DNA of 22,445 nt from contig DBYC01000012.1 in NCBI GenBank assembly GCA_002310035.1, forward strand, positions 1 to 22,445, in the 5' to 3' direction. Source of the DNA: a bacterium UBP6_UBA1196 (GTDB lineage: Bacteria; UBP6; UBA1177). This document shows, piece after piece, positions 1-7,006 of this stretch. A program made the position numbers and the translations under genes. The first letter of the stretch is position 1. Every line of letters starts with the position of its first letter. Under the pieces are notes generated by a model, which saw only the letters and a program-made list of their open reading frames with translations, did no database searches and was not told the origin of the DNA.

Positions 1-104
1 GCAACTAATTATTAAAAAAGCGTCGCTCCAATTAAATCCAAGTCAAGTTTTTTCTGTAAAAAAATTCAATAATTTTAACATTTTTTTTGTTTAGGAGGTT
101 TAGA

Positions 105-1388
105 ATGAAGAAATTTTGCATCCTTTTTGTCCTGTTTTTAAGTTTTTGCTATCTTTTTGCCGACGATGACGACAAAATCAAGCTTGCCGTTATGGAATTT
201 GAGGATATGAGCGGCACAATAGAAGAGAATATCCTCGCAAACGCGACGGAATATCTCCGCGTTGTATTTGCCAGCACGAACCGCTACATCATCATTTCAA
301 AGGACAGGCAGAAAGATACCATCAAGGATATGCGCAAAAAATTCAACACAGATCCCTCTTACAAGGCGTGTACCGACAAAAACTGCCAGATCCAGCTCGG
401 GCAGGCACTTTCAGCAGACCTGATCGTAAAAACGACGATCACATCTTTTGCAGGTTCTTACACTCTTTCCTCAGAACTTATCGACCTTGAAAAAGAGGCG
501 ACGATCATCGCTGCAAAAGAGGATTACGACGGTTCTGACAGGGCTTTAAAAACTGCTATCGACAAACTCGTCGAAAAAATAGTTAAAGTTGAAACCGAGG
601 TAAACGGCGTAATCGCATCACAGGAAAAACCGAAAAAACAGGAATCAAAAGCACCAAGCAGCAACAGCAAAGACGCTGCAGCCTGCGAATATGCCCGCAA
701 AAAGGATTCCTCAATAACATGGAAGACTTATCTCGACAAATACCCCAACGGTGAATGCGCAGAAGAAGCAAAAGATGCTCTTGATACCATTGCCTGCAAA
801 AACGCCGAAACAACGAATACTGTCAATGGCTGGAAACAATATCTTGCAGAGTTTCCGAATGGCAAATGCGAGTTTCAGGCCACAGAAGCCGTGCAACAGT
901 TCAAAGCAAGAGAAGGAGGCGATATCTATTCCAAAGCCGACGAAAAACTTGAAGGATTTTTCAGCGGCAGATGGAATTTCGGACTTGGACCTGTTTGGTG
1001 GGGGGTAGCAGCCTTATCCACAGGTGTCGATTTCAACTTCAAAGTATTCAGCAAACCTTACGGTGTCGGTGCCGGCAATCTTTTTATCGGATTCGGATTT
1101 GATTTAGTATATTACACCCCAAAGAGCTTAGTAATACCGATTATGGCAAATTTTGCCTACGAATTCAAAACCAGTAATAAAATTCTTCGTTATGTGGGCA
1201 TTTTATTTTCCGCTGGCTTTGGGAATGGCATTTGGAATGATTATGATAGTGTATATTATTATTACCCTGCTTTTGAATGGGAACTCGGCATGAATATGAT
1301 ATTCCACAACAAATTTACATTGGGATTAGGATTCGAAGGTCCTTATATTCCTTATCGTCTTTATTTTAGTATTGGGACTATTTTTTAG
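105..1388 (+). CDS. Secreted CsgG/TolB-like N-terminal domain protein with YP-G repeats and barrel-like C-terminus
   Basis: Predicted exported protein of 427 aa, specific function unknown. The ATG at 105 is chosen over an upstream in-frame TTG at 87 because AGGAGG at 93-98 sits 6 nt before it and a signal peptide starts exactly there (MKKFC..., hydrophobic to about residue 20, then DDDD). Residues about 25-175 resemble the CsgG/TolB-N type fold (KIKLAVMEFEDMSG, later KACTDKNCQIQLGQALSAD with two Cys). Two copies follow of a repeat with a W-K-x-YL-x-x-(Y/F)P-N-G-(E/K)-C core, about residues 195-280. The rest is rich in aromatics and glycines in alternating stretches, suggesting a beta-barrel or outer-membrane-associated domain. 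Its N-terminal half is clearly paralogous to the protein at 17244-18812. It stands alone, convergent with the RhuM-PLD gene. Family assignment of the N-terminal domain is from memory; the localisation is inferred. Confidence 0.8.
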   Translation: MKKFCILFVLFLSFCYLFADDDDKIKLAVMEFEDMSGTIEENILANATEYLRVVFASTNRYIIISKDRQKDTIKDMRKKFNTDPSYKACTDKNCQIQLGQALSADLIVKTTITSFAGSYTLSSELIDLEKEATIIAAKEDYDGSDRALKTAIDKLVEKIVKVETEVNGVIASQEKPKKQESKAPSSNSKDAAACEYARKKDSSITWKTYLDKYPNGECAEEAKDALDTIACKNAETTNTVNGWKQYLAEFPNGKCEFQATEAVQQFKAREGGDIYSKADEKLEGFFSGRWNFGLGPVWWGVAALSTGVDFNFKVFSKPYGVGAGNLFIGFGFDLVYYTPKSLVIPIMANFAYEFKTSNKILRYVGILFSAGFGNGIWNDYDSVYYYYPAFEWELGMNMIFHNKFTLGLGFEGPYIPYRLYFSIGTIF

Positions 1389-1416
1389 GCAGAAACGGAA
1401 CACCGCGCAGGCACTT

Positions 1417-1435
1417 CTCTATGAGGTTCATAGAG
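1417..1435. repeat. Perfect inverted repeat between convergent genes
   Basis: CTCTATGA (1417-1424) and TCATAGAG (1428-1435) form a perfect 8-bp stem with a 3-nt loop. It abuts the stop codon of the minus-strand RhuM-PLD gene and lies 28 nt after the plus-strand gene's stop. There is no T-run on either side, so it is not a classical intrinsic terminator. It may protect both 3' ends or slow polymerase between the convergent genes. Confidence 0.5.
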
Positions 1436-2269
1436 CTACATCTTTCCGATCAGACTCTCAGTATCGATTTCCATTTTGCTGAAAGCGAACCACTTTTTGC
1501 CCAAGTCCTTGAGCGAAGCACCGATGTGATAGACCGTGTCATCGACACACAGAAAACGGTCGTGGGAATTCGTGAAAACTTCTAATTTAATTGGAGAATA
1601 TTGGGAATTGTGCTTCTCAATATCAAGCTGCAACTGAGGTGAAACGCTTTTGGTCAGAATGCGGACATCAACGCCGTCACCATGCTTGTCAAGCATTTTA
1701 AGGACGCTGTCATCGATGTAATTGTCGAATAATATTATCTGTTTTTTCGCACTGCGGATAAGGTCGCACACAAATGTATAGGCATCGAAAATCTGACCGT
1801 TGAAGAAAATCCCCTCGGCAGGCGGCAAGGCCGTGCGGACAAAAAAATCGATTTTCTCTTCCGTTTTACTCATCCGATTTTCCAGACGTTCAATCCTTTG
1901 ATTTACGGAATAACCTTTAAGAAGATAATCTTTCAGAACTTTTAAAGCCCAAATTCTGAACTGTGTTCCGCGAAGCGATTTGACACGGTAACCAACTGAA
2001 ATAATTACATCTAAATTGTAGTAATCGACCTGATATGTTTTCCCATCAGAGGCAGTTGTTGCAAAATTTGCAACAACTCGATTTTTAGTAAGCTCATGCT
2101 CATCAAATACATTTTTTATGTGTCGCGAAATTGTTGATTTATCACGCTGAAAAAGTTCAGCCATCTGATCTATCGAGAGCCAGACTGTATCCTGGTCAAA
2201 TGTCGCCTGAATGCGCGTCACTCCGTCTTCGGTCACATACATTATCAAGCTGGTGCTGTTTTCAGTCAT
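1436..2269 (-). CDS. RhuM-family DNA-binding domain fused to a PLD-like domain
   Basis: 277 aa, cytoplasmic, no signal peptide. Residues about 10-120 match the RhuM family (LSIDQMAELFQRDKSTISRH, then a DYYNLDVIISVGYRV stretch and R-G-T-x-F-R-x-W-A), a putative DNA-binding module often found in mobile and accessory regions. After a short helical linker (about 125-147), residues about 155-265 form a phospholipase-D-like domain. It has an HKD-like motif at H236-x-R238-x4-D243-x6-GAS, with arginine where the canonical motif has lysine. Only one such motif is present, so activity would need a dimer, as in Nuc-type nucleases. The ATG at 2269 has an AGAGGA Shine-Dalgarno. Whether it cuts nucleic acid is unknown. 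A second, different RhuM gene is at 19074-20075. Confidence 0.85.
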   Translation of the reverse strand: MTENSTSLIMYVTEDGVTRIQATFDQDTVWLSIDQMAELFQRDKSTISRHIKNVFDEHELTKNRVVANFATTASDGKTYQVDYYNLDVIISVGYRVKSLRGTQFRIWALKVLKDYLLKGYSVNQRIERLENRMSKTEEKIDFFVRTALPPAEGIFFNGQIFDAYTFVCDLIRSAKKQIILFDNYIDDSVLKMLDKHGDGVDVRILTKSVSPQLQLDIEKHNSQYSPIKLEVFTNSHDRFLCVDDTVYHIGASLKDLGKKWFAFSKMEIDTESLIGKM

Positions 2270-2351
2270 TGTGTTTGATCCTCTTAGTCAAAATCCTTTT
2301 TCGATTTTATTTTTCACATATCATCTAAAGCACAAAAATACAACGATAATA

Positions 2352-2379
2352 AAAATATAAATTTTGGAATTATAGTCAA
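2352..2379 (-). promoter_or_regulatory. Putative sigma-70-type promoter of the RhuM-PLD gene
   Basis: On the minus strand, TTGACT (2379-2374) and TATTTT (2357-2352) are separated by 16 nt, in an AT-rich stretch about 80 nt upstream of the start codon. It is the best -35/-10 pair in the 274-nt gap between 2269 and 2544. Confidence 0.4.
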
Positions 2380-2485
2380 CATATTTTTAAATATTACAAT
2401 AAAAAAATCTTGATTTTTCAGTGAAAGAAGTCGGCGAAAAAACCAAAAATAATCCTTGTTTCCACTCAAGAACTGCTCAAAAAAC

Positions 2486-2524
2486 TTGACTTAAACCGCT
2501 TTTACCGTGTTAATTCGGCGGTTT
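2486..2524 (+). promoter_or_regulatory. Putative promoter with an overlapping inverted repeat
   Basis: TTGACT (2486-2491) and TTAATT (2510-2515) are 18 nt apart, upstream of the small gene at 2544. An inverted repeat, AAACCGC (2493-2499) and GCGGTTT (2518-2524), brackets the -10 and would fit an operator. The Shine-Dalgarno AGGAG of the gene is at 2531-2535. Confidence 0.35.
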
Positions 2525-2543
2525 TACGTCAGGAGAATCGAAA

Positions 2544-2756
2544 ATGGCGTGGCATAGAGTGATAAAAATGACTCCGAAAGACAATTTCTACTTCCATTTT
2601 ACGATCGAAAGCCATGAAAATTTAGGTTTGATCTCGACACTTGAAAAAAAGGACGGATTTTTGACGCTCGACTGCTTCACGACGATGGAAAGCGCAGCTG
2701 ATTTTGACCGCGTGATCGAATCGGTTTTGAGAGAAATAAAAAAGCAGCATGAATAA
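2544..2756 (+). CDS. Small protein, DUF4911-like
   Basis: 70 aa with a good Shine-Dalgarno (AGGAG at 2531-2535, 8 nt from the ATG). It has no signal peptide or membrane segment. The core, I-K-M-T-P-K-D-N-F-Y-F-H-F followed by ES-x-E-N-L-G-L-I-S-T-L, resembles the small DUF4911 family as I remember it, where a strand-rich N-terminus is followed by a C-terminal helix. No biochemical role is known to me. It sits alone between the RhuM-PLD promoter region and the ECF sigma gene, with a weak terminator-like hairpin after it. The gene call is fairly secure from its start signals and sequence; the family call is tentative. Confidence 0.7.
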   Translation: MAWHRVIKMTPKDNFYFHFTIESHENLGLISTLEKKDGFLTLDCFTTMESAADFDRVIESVLREIKKQHE

Positions 2757-2781
2757 AAAGACCGTAATTTTTCTCTTGCCA

Positions 2782-2803
2782 GTGAATAATTTCACCATTT
2801 TTT
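2782..2803 (+). terminator. Weak intrinsic terminator candidate
   Basis: GTGAA (2782-2786 region) and TTCAC (2791-2795) pair over a 4-nt loop and are followed by CATTTTTT to 2803. The stem is short and AT-rich, but its position 25-45 nt after the small gene's stop and the T-run fit a terminator separating it from the sigma-factor operon. Confidence 0.35.
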
Positions 2804-2862
2804 AGGAATATTTTCTGTTTTTCTTTTGTTTTTAGCCTGTCTGTTCATTTTTTGGATTTGAG

Positions 2863-3414
2863 ATGGAAGATTTACTGAAAAACAATCTTGACACGATTTT
2901 CAACTACGCCCTTTTCATCACGGGAAACCGCGAAAAGGCGCTCGACCTCATGCAGGATACGATCGTCACAGTCCTTTCGAAGAAGCATCTCTACAAAGAG
3001 GAAGAGCATTTCAGATCGTGGATCTTCAGGATCTTGAAAAACAATTTCATCAACAAAATCAAGCGGGATTCCATTTTAGGCGAGATTTCGTTCTCCGATT
3101 TCGCCAAAGACGAAGAAAACGGTGCGGTCATAGATTTTCCCGATACCGGAATTTCGCCCGATGAACTGAGCGACCCGATTTTGAAGGAAAAGATCCGCAA
3201 AGTTTTTGAAAACATGCCGGAAGAATACAGGGAAGTCATCGTCATGATCCATATTGACGGTTTGTCATACGAGGAGACGGCACAGACACTTGATATCCCG
3301 GTCGGAACGGTGATGAGCAGACTGCACCGAGGCAGGAACTTTCTGAAAAAAGCCCTCGGGAAAGAAGCGGAAGAATTACAGATTGTTGAAAAGAAGGTTA
3401 GAAAAGATGCTTGA
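2863..3414 (+). CDS. ECF-type RNA polymerase sigma factor
   Basis: 183 aa alternative sigma factor of the sigma-70 family, ECF type. Region 2 spans about residues 8-70 (IFNYALFITGNREKALDLMQ, then EEHFRSWIFRILKNNFINKIKR). Region 4 spans about 110-165 (MPEEYREVIVMIHIDGLSYEE, then DIPVGTVMSRLHRGR, the helix-turn-helix that reads the -35). The two are joined by an acidic linker with no region 3, as expected for ECF. The Shine-Dalgarno before the ATG is poor, a run of TTTGGATTTGAG. Its 3' end overlaps the anti-sigma gene by 8 nt, so the pair is probably translationally coupled. It would direct an envelope-related regulon; the target promoters are not evident. Confidence 0.95.
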   Translation: MEDLLKNNLDTIFNYALFITGNREKALDLMQDTIVTVLSKKHLYKEEEHFRSWIFRILKNNFINKIKRDSILGEISFSDFAKDEENGAVIDFPDTGISPDELSDPILKEKIRKVFENMPEEYREVIVMIHIDGLSYEETAQTLDIPVGTVMSRLHRGRNFLKKALGKEAEELQIVEKKVRKDA

Positions 3415-4210
3415 AAAGTGTGATTTCAACGAACTTTTTATCGAGCAGTTCGCCGACAAAGAACTCAGCTACCTTGAAAGCGCGGAAGTCGCGGCCCATA
3501 TCAAAATCTGCGCGCTCTGCCGCAGAAAATACGAAAACATTCTTCTCGCCAGAAAAGCAACTGAAATTTTTGCCGGAAACGAAAAACTTTCCCTGATCGA
3601 AAAAGAGGGCTTTTTGAGTCTGATAGAACAGAAATCAAAGAAAAAGCGTCCGTTTATCGACTTTATCAAAGGTCTTTTCCAAAACCGCGCTGCAACTTTA
3701 GCCTTTTCTTTCGCATCGTTCGCATGCCTCGTTTTCGCCTTTGTTTTTTCTATTTCGGGAGCAGAGAAAGAGAATAGTCTTATCATAAACGAAATAATCA
3801 CAGCACACAATCAGGCTCTGCCGGATGAATTCGGCAACAGCGCCGCAGCACAGGAAGAACTAAAAAAAGAATTTAAAACCGTAACTTTCTCGGAATTTAC
3901 GAAAAGACCGAAAATAAGCGGCAGATTCACTTCCATAGCTGCTACTCCTGCGGCAAAGATCACTCTCGACTCAAACGAGGACAATATCAGGGGGACACTC
4001 TTTCTTTCGAAGCGGAACGTTCAGCTTGAAAAACTTTTCTCTGAAAGCGACTGCCTCGTCAAAAAAGACGACATCTGCAAGGCGCGTCACCGCAATGACA
4101 GCGGAAAAGAACTCATTTACTGGCAGAATTCCGGCAACAACTACCTCATGGTCTCAGACGAAAGCAACGCCGCCGCGAAAATGGCGCGCCTTATAGACAC
4201 AAGTTTCTGA
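3407..4210 (+). CDS. Membrane anti-sigma factor with ZAS zinc finger
   Basis: 267 aa. The ATG at 3407 is preferred over an in-frame TTG at 3383 because AGAAGG lies 10-15 nt before it and it gives the usual overlap with the sigma gene. The cytoplasmic N-terminus carries the zinc anti-sigma motif H31-x3-C35-x2-C38 (HIKICALC) within a DKELSYLE...AAHI helix. This domain would clamp the ECF sigma factor. One membrane helix spans about 95-117, after a basic patch (KKKR). The remaining ~150 residues are outside the cytoplasm and match nothing I know; they contain two cysteines near the C-terminus, in the CLVKKDDIC segment, possibly a disulfide. Order and overlap make it the cognate regulator of the sigma factor at 2863-3414. 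The signal sensed is unknown. Confidence 0.9.
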   Translation: MLEKCDFNELFIEQFADKELSYLESAEVAAHIKICALCRRKYENILLARKATEIFAGNEKLSLIEKEGFLSLIEQKSKKKRPFIDFIKGLFQNRAATLAFSFASFACLVFAFVFSISGAEKENSLIINEIITAHNQALPDEFGNSAAAQEELKKEFKTVTFSEFTKRPKISGRFTSIAATPAAKITLDSNEDNIRGTLFLSKRNVQLEKLFSESDCLVKKDDICKARHRNDSGKELIYWQNSGNNYLMVSDESNAAAKMARLIDTSF

Positions 4211-4223
4211 CCTGATTGAATTT

Positions 4224-4257
4224 TCAGCACAAACCGGACATTACTAATTTGCGCTGA
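4224..4257 (+). repeat. Imperfect inverted repeat after the anti-sigma gene
   Basis: TCAGCACAAA (4224-4233) and TTTGCGCTGA (4248-4257) form a 10-bp stem with one A-C mismatch and a 14-nt loop, 13 nt after the anti-sigma stop. There is no T-run, so a factor-independent terminator is unlikely; an mRNA 3' end structure is possible. Confidence 0.35.
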
Positions 4258-4293
4258 CACTCGCGGACATTTTCTACCATTTTAAAAAAATCG

Positions 4294-4302
4294 TGCTAAA
4301 AT
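4294..4302 (+). promoter_or_regulatory. Putative extended -10 promoter of the lipoprotein gene
   Basis: TGCTAAAAT at 4294-4302 is an extended -10 element (TGn plus TAAAAT) 26 nt before the start codon at 4329. No good -35 is visible at the right distance, which extended -10 promoters can tolerate. Confidence 0.35.
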
Positions 4303-4328
4303 AGCGGGCTTTTTTGCTTGGAGGAAAA

Positions 4329-5141
4329 ATGAATAAATTTTTTGCCGTTTTGCTTGTTTTTCTTGCCGTTCTGGGTTGCTCCAAACCGCAGGAAAATGCC
4401 GTAAAACAGGAACAGGCACCGAAAAAAATCGAGAAAAAAGAGCCGGAAGTGAAAATTTTCAAAAAAACGATGAAAGTTTTCACTATCGCGGAAGAGGCAC
4501 GGAAACAGATAAAAATCGACGGAAAATTCGATGAAAGTTTCTGGAAAAACGCATCGAAAGACGATGATTTCTGGATTTCGCGCGGAACAGAGCCGAGCCC
4601 TGTAAAAACGACCGTTATGACAGCGCGAGACGACAAATTCCTTTATGTCGGCTTCATTGCTAAGGATGACGACATCTACGCAGAACTCAAAAACACCGAC
4701 GATCCGATCTACGACCACGACGATATCGTCGAAATTTACATCGATCCGACCGGTAGGGCTACGCCATACTTCGAGATGCAGGTTTCGGCTGCCGGCGTCA
4801 AATTTGATTCGAGATTCAGCGGCGGAAGGCGCAAAAACCGCAACGATTCATGGGATTCTGGGATAATTTACGGCGTTTCGCTTGACGGAACGCTCAACGA
4901 CCCTGACGACACAGATAAAGGCTGGAACGCAGAAATCGCGGTTCCGCTTAAATCGATTGCCGAAAATCCACCTGAAAACGGTGAGATCTGGAAGGCTTTT
5001 TTCTACAGAATAAACCGTCATACCAAGCTGAAAAAGTCGAAAAAAGGAGATTTCTCCGCCTGGACTCCGCCGTTTGCGGGCGATTTCCACAACATAAAAC
5101 ACATGGGTGACCTGATTTTTGTTGATGAAGAAATTCGTTAG
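4329..5141 (+). CDS. Lipoprotein with CBM9-like sugar-binding domain
   Basis: 270 aa. The ATG at 4329 has GGAGG at 4320-4324 and starts a type II signal peptide with lipobox LAVLGC, acylated at Cys17; a charged K/E-rich linker follows. Residues about 60-268 resemble the carbohydrate-binding module family 9-like domain: IKIDGKFDESFWKNAS, then a D-D-K-F-L-Y-V-G-F strand, DDIVEIYIDP, and a WNAEIAVPL strand near the middle, ending in FHNIKHMGDLIFV. Such domains occur in exported sugar-binding or cytochrome-like proteins. No catalytic domain is attached, so a binding role on the outer membrane or periplasmic face is inferred. It overlaps the next gene by 17 nt, so the two are probably made together. 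Confidence 0.85.
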   Translation: MNKFFAVLLVFLAVLGCSKPQENAVKQEQAPKKIEKKEPEVKIFKKTMKVFTIAEEARKQIKIDGKFDESFWKNASKDDDFWISRGTEPSPVKTTVMTARDDKFLYVGFIAKDDDIYAELKNTDDPIYDHDDIVEIYIDPTGRATPYFEMQVSAAGVKFDSRFSGGRRKNRNDSWDSGIIYGVSLDGTLNDPDDTDKGWNAEIAVPLKSIAENPPENGEIWKAFFYRINRHTKLKKSKKGDFSAWTPPFAGDFHNIKHMGDLIFVDEEIR

Positions 5142-5922
5142 TGTTTTCAGTGTAATACTGCTTGTTTTGCAGTTTTCTCTTTTTGCAGAATCAAAGAAAA
5201 ACCAGATTATCCGCGAAAGAATGGAAAAGGAAAAGGGAGAAGTCGTTTTCGCTACGAAAGTGAACGATCAGGAGCTTGAAGTAGCCGAAAAACTTACTGC
5301 CGACGCGCTTTTGAAATACAAAAAGCTCGTTCTCCTTGAAAAATCGTCGCGGATAATGAAGGAAAACTGCGTGTCATTCGACTTCGAATGCAAAAGATTC
5401 TATGACATTTCAATAGCTTATCTCAATGACGAGCTTCATAAAACTAAAGCCGAACTTGACGGTTACGAAAAAATACTTTCGGAAAGTCTGAACCGTAAAA
5501 AAATCCTGGACGAGAAGATGGCAATGCTCGAAAAAGGTGTTGAAACCGAAGTCGCGTCAATAAAAGTGAAAACTGTGATCCCAAAGTTGAAAAAATACTA
5601 CAAATGCGCGAAAAAAAGCGGCTGGAACACTGCCCGCGGAGTTTTCATAGCCCCAGAAAAAGCGGCGGTTCTGCCGGTTACTGCGACAGTGAACGCAGTC
5701 GTTCCGATGAAAAACGAAGGATTTCTTGTTTCTGTTAAGGCAGAAGGTTACGAACTTAATTTCGCCTATGCGAAATCGCCGAATGTCAAAGAAAACGAAA
5801 ATGTCGAAGCCGGCAGAAAACTTTTTTCGGCGGCGGCGGGAAACCCTGTGATTTCCGACAAAGTCCTGCTTTTCATCACGAAAAACAACCACTTTATAAA
5901 CCCTGTTTTTGTCTGTGAATAG
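5125..5922 (+). CDS. Secreted coiled-coil protein with degenerate LytM/M23-like C-terminus
   Basis: 265 aa. The ATG at 5125 lies inside the end of the lipoprotein gene (17-nt overlap); an in-frame TTG at 5119 is less likely because the signal peptide starts at MKKFVSVFS. Cleavage is likely near LFA-ES (about residue 21). Residues about 30-150 are charged and helical, probably coiled coil, with two Cys (NCVSFDFEC). The last ~85 residues follow the outline of an M23/LytM domain: PVTATVNAVVP, then a strand-rich middle, VKENENVEAGRKLF, and a final INPVFV. The zinc ligands HxxxD and HxH of active M23 peptidases are missing. This layout recalls EnvC-type amidase activators, which are catalytically dead. 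The resemblance is by eye. A target amidase is encoded at 7981-8856. Confidence 0.75.
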   Translation: MKKFVSVFSVILLVLQFSLFAESKKNQIIRERMEKEKGEVVFATKVNDQELEVAEKLTADALLKYKKLVLLEKSSRIMKENCVSFDFECKRFYDISIAYLNDELHKTKAELDGYEKILSESLNRKKILDEKMAMLEKGVETEVASIKVKTVIPKLKKYYKCAKKSGWNTARGVFIAPEKAAVLPVTATVNAVVPMKNEGFLVSVKAEGYELNFAYAKSPNVKENENVEAGRKLFSAAAGNPVISDKVLLFITKNNHFINPVFVCE

Positions 5923-5930
5923 GAGATCCT

Positions 5931-6992
5931 TTGATTTCGGATTCAACCAAAATAAATCTTGAAGACTGGGGATTTGATAATTATTTCAAAGATTTGGCTG
6001 AAAAGGAAAAAGACTCCCAGCTTATTCCGGCACGCGTCATCGGCCACAACCGCCATTTTTATGACATCGTCTGCGAAAAAGGGTTCTTTTCGGCAAAGAC
6101 AAGCGGTTCTATCAGATACAATTCGGTCCTGAAATCGGATCTTCCCGCCGTCGGCGACTGGGTCATGGTTTCGATCCGGCGCGACAAATCATACATCTGC
6201 TCTATTCTGCCGAGAAAGAGCCGCATTTCACGAAGATGCAGCGGAAATGTCATTGACGAGCAGGTTCTGAGCGCAAATGTCGACATTGTTTTCATCGTGA
6301 TGTCGCTTGATAACAACTTCAATCTGAAACGCCTGCAAAGATACATTTCCGTCGCAGCTTCTTCCAACATAAAATGCGTGATTTTACTTACAAAATCAGA
6401 TACTTGCGAAAACACCGAAGAACTTTTCGAAGAGGTTAAAAAAATCGCAGGCGGCAAAGAAGTCTATGCCGTTTCGTCGTTTGAAAAAAAGACGGAAGAA
6501 CTGCTGAAAACCTTTGTAAAACCCGGCGTAACGGCTGTTTTTATCGGTTCGTCCGGAGTCGGAAAATCGACTTTGATAAACACGGTTTCAGGTTCGAATA
6601 TCCGCGTCACCGGCGAAATCAGCAGCGCCGTCAACAAAGGGCGTCACACAACTTCTGCACGAGAACTCATTCTGCTTGAATCAGGCGGAATGGTAATCGA
6701 TACGCCCGGGATGCGCGAAATCCAGAACTGGCAGGAAGAAGATTCAAAAGGCTTTGAGATCATTGAAGAATTGTCGCAAAAATGCCGCTTTTTCGACTGC
6801 CGTCACGACACCGAGCCTGACTGCGCCGTGAAAGAAGCTGTAGCAAACGGGATCCTCCCCGCCGAGACCCTTGAAATGTGGCGCAAACAGCTTGCCGAAT
6901 CTGAAGAACTGAAGCAGAAAAAGGCGTTTTCGCTGAAGATCCTGGAAACAAGAAAATCGAAAAGAAATAAAAACAGCGGGCGGAAAAATTGA
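5931..6992 (+). CDS. rsgA: Ribosome small-subunit-dependent GTPase RsgA
   Basis: 353 aa GTPase that assists late 30S ribosome maturation. The start is a TTG at 5931 with AGGAG at 5921-5925, 5 nt before it; no suitable ATG is near. An N-terminal OB fold (about 30-100) is followed by a circularly permuted GTPase domain in the diagnostic order: TKSD (about 153-156), P-loop GSSGVGKST (about 204-212), DTPGMRE (about 256-262). A zinc-binding cluster follows, C285-x4-C290-x-H292-x5-C298. The tail is basic (KSKRNKNSGRKN), fitting rRNA contact. Length is normal for the family. It begins 8 nt after the stop of the M23-like gene, so it may be the last gene of that transcript. It is convergent with the permease gene. 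Confidence 0.97.
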   Translation: MISDSTKINLEDWGFDNYFKDLAEKEKDSQLIPARVIGHNRHFYDIVCEKGFFSAKTSGSIRYNSVLKSDLPAVGDWVMVSIRRDKSYICSILPRKSRISRRCSGNVIDEQVLSANVDIVFIVMSLDNNFNLKRLQRYISVAASSNIKCVILLTKSDTCENTEELFEEVKKIAGGKEVYAVSSFEKKTEELLKTFVKPGVTAVFIGSSGVGKSTLINTVSGSNIRVTGEISSAVNKGRHTTSARELILLESGGMVIDTPGMREIQNWQEEDSKGFEIIEELSQKCRFFDCRHDTEPDCAVKEAVANGILPAETLEMWRKQLAESEELKQKKAFSLKILETRKSKRNKNSGRKN

Positions 6993-7006
6993 CCGACACC
7001 AGCCTG

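Noticed and set aside
2800..2862. GGAATA near 2805 as an ECF autoregulatory -35
   Set aside because: No matching -10 motif at the expected spacing; too short to support.
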